Program-made: the position numbers and the translations under genes
NCBI GenBank assembly: GCA_018873245.2
Contig: JAEMBT020000007.1
Span: 6,727,129 to 6,791,128, forward strand
Source: Archegozetes longisetosus
Lineage: Eukaryota > Arthropoda > Arachnida > Sarcoptiformes > Trhypochthoniidae
Length of the DNA: 64,000 nucleotides
Direction: 5' to 3'
Notes under the pieces: model-generated
Databases searched by the model: none
What the model saw: only the letters and a program-made list of their open reading frames with translations
Told to the model about the DNA's origin: nothing
Shown: piece after piece, positions 59,408 to 64,000 of the stretch
How the letters are laid out: every line of letters begins with the position of its first letter
Numbering within the stretch: position 1 is the first letter of the stretch

Positions 59408-60454
59408 GAAGAACATAACATAACTTTTTTAAGCATAAAAAAGAGATAGTATATGGTGTTGGGTTAAGAAGAAATAAGATGCGCGCGGCTCTCATTTGAA
59501 GACACTTCGCTGACTGAGTTTGGCTGTAATAACGGTTTTATGCCTCATAAAAAGAGGGTAATAATATATAGATATATAAAGAAAAGCAAAGCAAAGCCTA
59601 CACTTAAAAAGGCTTCAGGAGATATATAAATTGTAGCATTTCTAAGAAACAAACTTTTATGGCAGCCTATCCAAGCTAGTCTTTGTCGACATAAATGCGA
59701 ATCTTTGTTTCACGACATGCATCCCTTGTCACTATCTATACAATCCTTGGACGACTATCCTCCCCAAATCCTATACCTTCTCCAAAAATAATTATCCCAC
59801 TTTTAATTCTAACTTTGTTTAACGTTTTTTCTCTTCTCTTAATTCATTGTGTTGGTAGAGATAAAACGAATTAACGTCCGTGTCTTTCCCTTAGAAAGTA
59901 AAAGTGCAAATGCCTGATATTTGGAGCAAAATAAATAAAAGTTTAGTCTTTTTTTTGAATTAGACAAGTTTCCAAATTATTAGATAAAATCAAATATAAA
60001 GCTTATGGCTTTCCCCAGGGCATTAATCTTTTAATTTAGCTAATAATGCAGAAAGCGATAAATATAGCAAGTTAATTTCAAAACTTTATTAAATATTAGT
60101 CTATATCTAGGCTCCAATCAATACTTGAGCACAAATTTCAGCTGAAAAGTTTAAAATAGCAAACATTTAGAGCTAATACAAGAATAAATTGATTTTGCAA
60201 TCCTTTTAGAAAATTTGAAACTAAAGCAAAATGCAAATGAGAAAACATATTGATAACGAAAATATGTATTTACATGACTTCTGTGCTAAATATGGAAATT
60301 CAAGGACAGAGAGCTGGGCTTTCAAAAGCGAGATTTGTGCAATACATAAGAGATTGTTTGTTACTTAAGAGATTTTTTTCGGAAAATTATCAGCGGCTCG
60401 TTTTCGTATATATGGCAGATAAAAAACTGGTAACCGAATAATGTTAATGGCAAT

Positions 60455-60592
60455 GTTGAGCGAGAGATCAGCTAAAATCAGAGCTGTCTTGAGCGCTCAA
60501 CGTTTAGCTGACTTATCGTCGAGTGGCTGCTATACAGTCCTATTTGCAGCGCTGCTTCAATTACAGACACCACTCTATAGCACTCACTCGAC
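60455..60592. repeat. Cluster of interleaved inverted repeats
   Basis: GTTGAGCG (60455) pairs with CGCTCAAC (60494), TCAGCTAAA (60468) with TTTAGCTGA (60503), and the 20-bp arm 60518-60537 (GTCGAGTGGCTGCTATACAG) with 60573-60592 at 17 of 20 positions. The first two pairs interleave. It could be a foldback element or a structured RNA; nothing else supports either. Confidence 0.5.
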
Positions 60593-62428
60593 CTCTGCCA
60601 ACAAACGAATATTTTTGAGCAAAAGTCGCATCGCATTAATTTACGAGCTATCCTAACAAAAATTGCATCTTTCGGCTTTTGCTCAGCCTTTGCCCGGCTT
60701 TTGGTCGACTACTGCGATAAATCTTATGATCCATAGCATAGATGAAGAAGTTTGCGATATAATAAAGTTAAATGACATTAGATTATTAGGAAATCTCATA
60801 TATGAACACAAATAATATATTTGGACTAAGGCTAAGGTAATTGTTACAAATGTCATCTCTTATTTGATTCGCCACATATATAGATATATCCTTGTGATGA
60901 TCTTTATAGCCAAAGACCCTTCACTTTTCATCTGAAAGATTGTGACACAATCAGTCAAGCTTAATATGTGATATAGCAGTGGTTGTGTGAACAATGAAAA
61001 TGCAGTCTATCCCATTACCAAATACATTTGATTAGGACATTAATATATTATTATGTTTTATATATTAGTAATATTCGTATAGCGGCAAAGCTATCTAAGT
61101 TATCTAAGCTACCTAACCTAATCTAACCTATCTATATATCAGTTATATTACCAAATAATCAAATATCTATTATTCAATATATTCTCTTCTCTCTCTTGTT
61201 TGGATTATTTTTTCCTTTGCCAAAACAAAACTCATTGCTTTTAAAAACGTTTTCATATCAGTTACAAGAATGAAAAGTGTGGCGATGTTTCTAAATATAA
61301 ACGTTCATAATATATGAAAACATTGCTTACAACTCAGTACTGTTTCATTTTCTCTGTTTATTGCACTTTTCACTTCTCCAAAGCCAGACTTGAGATCTCT
61401 GTTATTATTGTATGTTTTTCAGTTATGAGCCATTTACCAAAATATCAAATTCATTTTCAATATAATATGTCAATTATGGAAATCATGGATGAGATGACGA
61501 GAAATTAGAGAAGATTAGAAAAGTTAATACATAGAAAGCGATACATTAAATGGAGTGATTAAAGGGTAAATTTGAAATAGGTTATCATCATTGAAATAGA
61601 AGTTATCATCATTGAAATAGAAGTTATGACGATTGAATTGGAAAGAGTGAGTGGTCGTAATTACTCATAGACATTTTTCTCTTATCTAACAGACTTCAAT
61701 TATGCTCAGTCTACTCTATTAATCGAAAATGAATTCAAACAAAATATGTTTCTACTCTTAATTATTTTGTTTTCAATTCAATCAACTATTAACAATTAAT
61801 TAGATTTATTTCTAGATTGTATCTGAACATTTTTAAATCAATTTAAATTGCTTTCAATTGAAATTTTAAATTCAACTCAAGACGTAGTAGATATGAGAAA
61901 ACTTGTTGGCATTTCAAGACAAACTAATGCCAAAATAATGTCTCTTAAAAAACAAAACCCGAACTTGACAAAAAAAACTTCAGAGCTGTCACTATAAGAT
62001 TATTTGTCATTTAAGTCAACTTTCAACATAACGCTTGCAAACCATTTGCAAGTGTTTCAAAAAAAAAACATTAAAGTATTTTCATTAAAATTCATTAATA
62101 GATTATTAGTGACTAGAATTAAGTATAAGTAGAAGTAAAGAGTAATTTCAATGTTTACTAATCGATTGAGTAACGCTATCCCAAAACGGCATTAAGATTT
62201 AACTAATCCTAACTTGTAAGCGAAGCTATTGCCAGGACTAGAATTATTCACCTATAACTTGGTTTGCTTTCGCTTTCAATCTTCTCTCCGCTAACAACTT
62301 GATAACATGGCTCAGCTAAAAACATCTTAAGAGATAATTTAAGGAAATAAACCAGTCATTTTCATCAGATGTCACGCGTTAGCCATGCCAATGATTAACG
62401 CTGTGAGAGTAGGTGCAGAGTCTACACG

Positions 62429-62530
62429 TATGAATCACAACTTCAGTTTAAACTCTCGTAACCGCATCACAGACAGTATTGAATACAATTTCAGTTTCAA
62501 CCCTTATAGCCATATTATAGACAGTATTGA
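62429..62530. repeat. About 50-bp tandem duplication
   Basis: Two copies sharing ACTTCAGTTT and ATCACAGACAGTATTGA with several substitutions. Confidence 0.75.
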
Positions 62531-62934
62531 TATTGAGCTAAGTCTCCAGATATGAAGTGGCACACAATCACCTTTGAGGAAATAAAGAATTTATGCACAA
62601 AAATGGTTTAAAGTTTCGATCAATACTCTTGTATACTAGACTTTTGTGTAGTATTTGCTAAAACTGTACGCGTTTTCAATATAAAGAGAAAAAAGAAATC
62701 GCGTTAAAAGCGTTCTTATTTATGATATTCTCTGACTTTAGGTTGGAGTCAAAAATAAGATCATAAATCGTTTTAAGGATTATCCCATACCAGAGGAGAT
62801 AGTTTGACCGGAAAATTGATATTGATATAACTCCTGTAAATGGCACTGCTTTTGTCAAAAGACTTTTCATCATCAAAATCATCTTAACTCTAACAGTGGT
62901 CTTAGCATATTATCTATACTGCTATTATCTAAAA

Positions 62935-63019
62935 GTATAGTAACTGAAAGTGTGGTAACTGAAAGTACAGTAACTGAGAGTGCAGTAACTGAAAGCGTAG
63001 TAACTGATGTATAGTAACT
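62935..63019. repeat. 15-bp minisatellite, about 5.5 copies
   Basis: Unit GTRYAGTAACTGAAA, each copy differing at one or two positions. Confidence 0.9.
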
Positions 63020-64000
63020 AAACCAAATAAAACTCATAGCCATAAACTTACATAACTTTTAAACTTATTGTCCGACATTACACTGTCAAAGATGTCACTT
63101 TCTAAGCAATATCTCCATTGTGTGATCAATTAAAGCAAATCTTCTTTAGGGTCAATTTGTTACGATATTGTTTTATAGCTTATTCCCAAATTATAATCTA
63201 TAGCCAATATCTAAATTTTCGTTTATTATTGTGTCGATGTGTGTATGGAGTGTCTGGTCGCCTATTTTATTGTTAGTTAAGAGAAACAGCGTAGAGATCA
63301 TAGAGATTAATAAGAGAGCTTTAGTAAGATAACGAATTGGTGCGCAGAAATTGGACCGAACTAAGGAAAGAGAGAAGCTAGCTTAATCCAAACCGTGTAT
63401 CTCTACTCTCCAGGGACCATTCTTTTAATTTTCTAATTGGACTCTCTTTATAACAAATTAATCACAGCCATATCTATTGTAAAAATCAGTTCTCTATTAA
63501 TTAATAATCAAAATTGTCCCCACTTGTGAGCGGCAAAATGCACGTAAAGGCCAACTATTGTTAGCAGTTATGAATAGAAATATAATATCTGTTGAGGATA
63601 TAAAAAAGACATCGGAATCACTTAAAATATTCAATGGCTATTGAGCTTAGGATTCATGCCCAGTGAAACTTTTATGGGTATTTGAGTCAATAAAGTGAAA
63701 TATGAGCGGGAGAGGAATTGGCGCAACTGCACAGTATATCAAATATATCACAATAATAGATATATCACATAAGTTGCAGCAAAGCAACAACAACAGCCTT
63801 GTATCATTCAGTATAGTTTCCAATGGCAGCACGTCTAGAGATATCTTTGGCCACATTTATAACTATTTTCTCACTCAATGACTTGAACCTTTTTTGAAGA
63901 ATTGTTATGTGCCATAATGTAATGCAATGCCAGTCAAAATGCAATGTGTGCCCACTCGACCCTTAGATGCATTTAGACCCATTTCGAAGCACTTCAATGC

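Larger units (their letters stand above)
48663..64000. other. 15-kb gene-free region upstream of spalt exon 2
   Basis: No recognisable coding exon on either strand; the longest frames (up to 105 codons) lack protein-like composition or known motifs. Since the spalt start exon is not seen to the left of it, this is most likely the first intron and/or control region of spalt, as long introns with enhancers are common for this gene. Contents that can be named are listed as separate repeats and elements. I could not pick out a first exon of the SALL type (short, basic, MSRRKQ-like). Confidence 0.5.

Noticed and set aside
59256..59495. Frame with a run of about 20 tyrosines
   Set aside because: Product of the TAG/TAA trinucleotide repeat.
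1..64000. tRNA, rRNA, CRISPR arrays and known conserved arthropod microRNAs
   Set aside because: I scanned by eye for B-box words (GGTTCGANTCC), regularly spaced direct repeats and common mature microRNA sequences and saw none; a covariance-model search would be needed to exclude them.

Overview
The window is eukaryotic nuclear DNA, almost certainly from a small-genome arthropod. A mite or other chelicerate is my best guess, but this is inference. The reasons are AT-rich spacers, genes split by GT-AG introns mostly of 50-170 nt, an arthropod-type spalt protein (the conserved VHMGTHMW...RRGRRMS stretch), a secreted protein with an invertebrate CBM14 chitin-binding domain, and an arthropod-type Inr (TCAGTT) under a TATA box. 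No bacterial features (operons with Shine-Dalgarno sites, CRISPR arrays, IS elements) are present. All exon joins below were worked out by hand from splice sites and reading phase.

Left end, 1-9.4 kb, is gene-dense: the 3' part of MOCS3/Uba4 (+); then three minus-strand genes in close succession, namely a short ANKS3-like ankyrin protein, CTU2 and anillin; then TMEM42 (+), divergent from anillin. MOCS3 activates URM1, and CTU2 is part of the complex that uses URM1 thiocarboxylate to 2-thiolate tRNA wobble uridines, so two steps of one pathway lie within 4 kb.

9.4-21.5 kb is a gene-poor stretch with terminal-inverted-repeat elements, simple repeats and one weak candidate exon. 21.5-37.5 kb holds dispersed genes: a three-exon gene for a small secreted six-cysteine protein (+), an SLC25A34/35-type mitochondrial carrier (-), a four-exon gene with a 3CxxC zinc-binding domain (+), a secreted Ser/Thr-rich repeat protein with a CBM14 domain (+), and HINFP, the histone H4 transcription factor (+).

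37.5-64 kb belongs to the developmental regulator spalt (-). Five coding exons lie at 43.1-48.7 kb, flanked by 5.6 kb downstream and at least 15 kb upstream without a recognisable gene. The upstream part is probably its first intron and control region, because the exon carrying the start codon is not visible.

The non-coding DNA carries a family of short non-autonomous elements with ends like CAGTAAAACCTCTCTA and TA flanks (pogo/Tigger or Tc1-like), one hAT-like MITE with an 8-bp near-perfect target duplication, one element with 15-bp perfect inverted ends, and many minisatellites. I found no convincing new multi-gene system. The most noteworthy items are the small secreted cysteine-rich gene, the 3CxxC gene, the 34-nt intron in spalt, the CDK-site repeats of anillin and the MOCS3-CTU2 neighbourhood.
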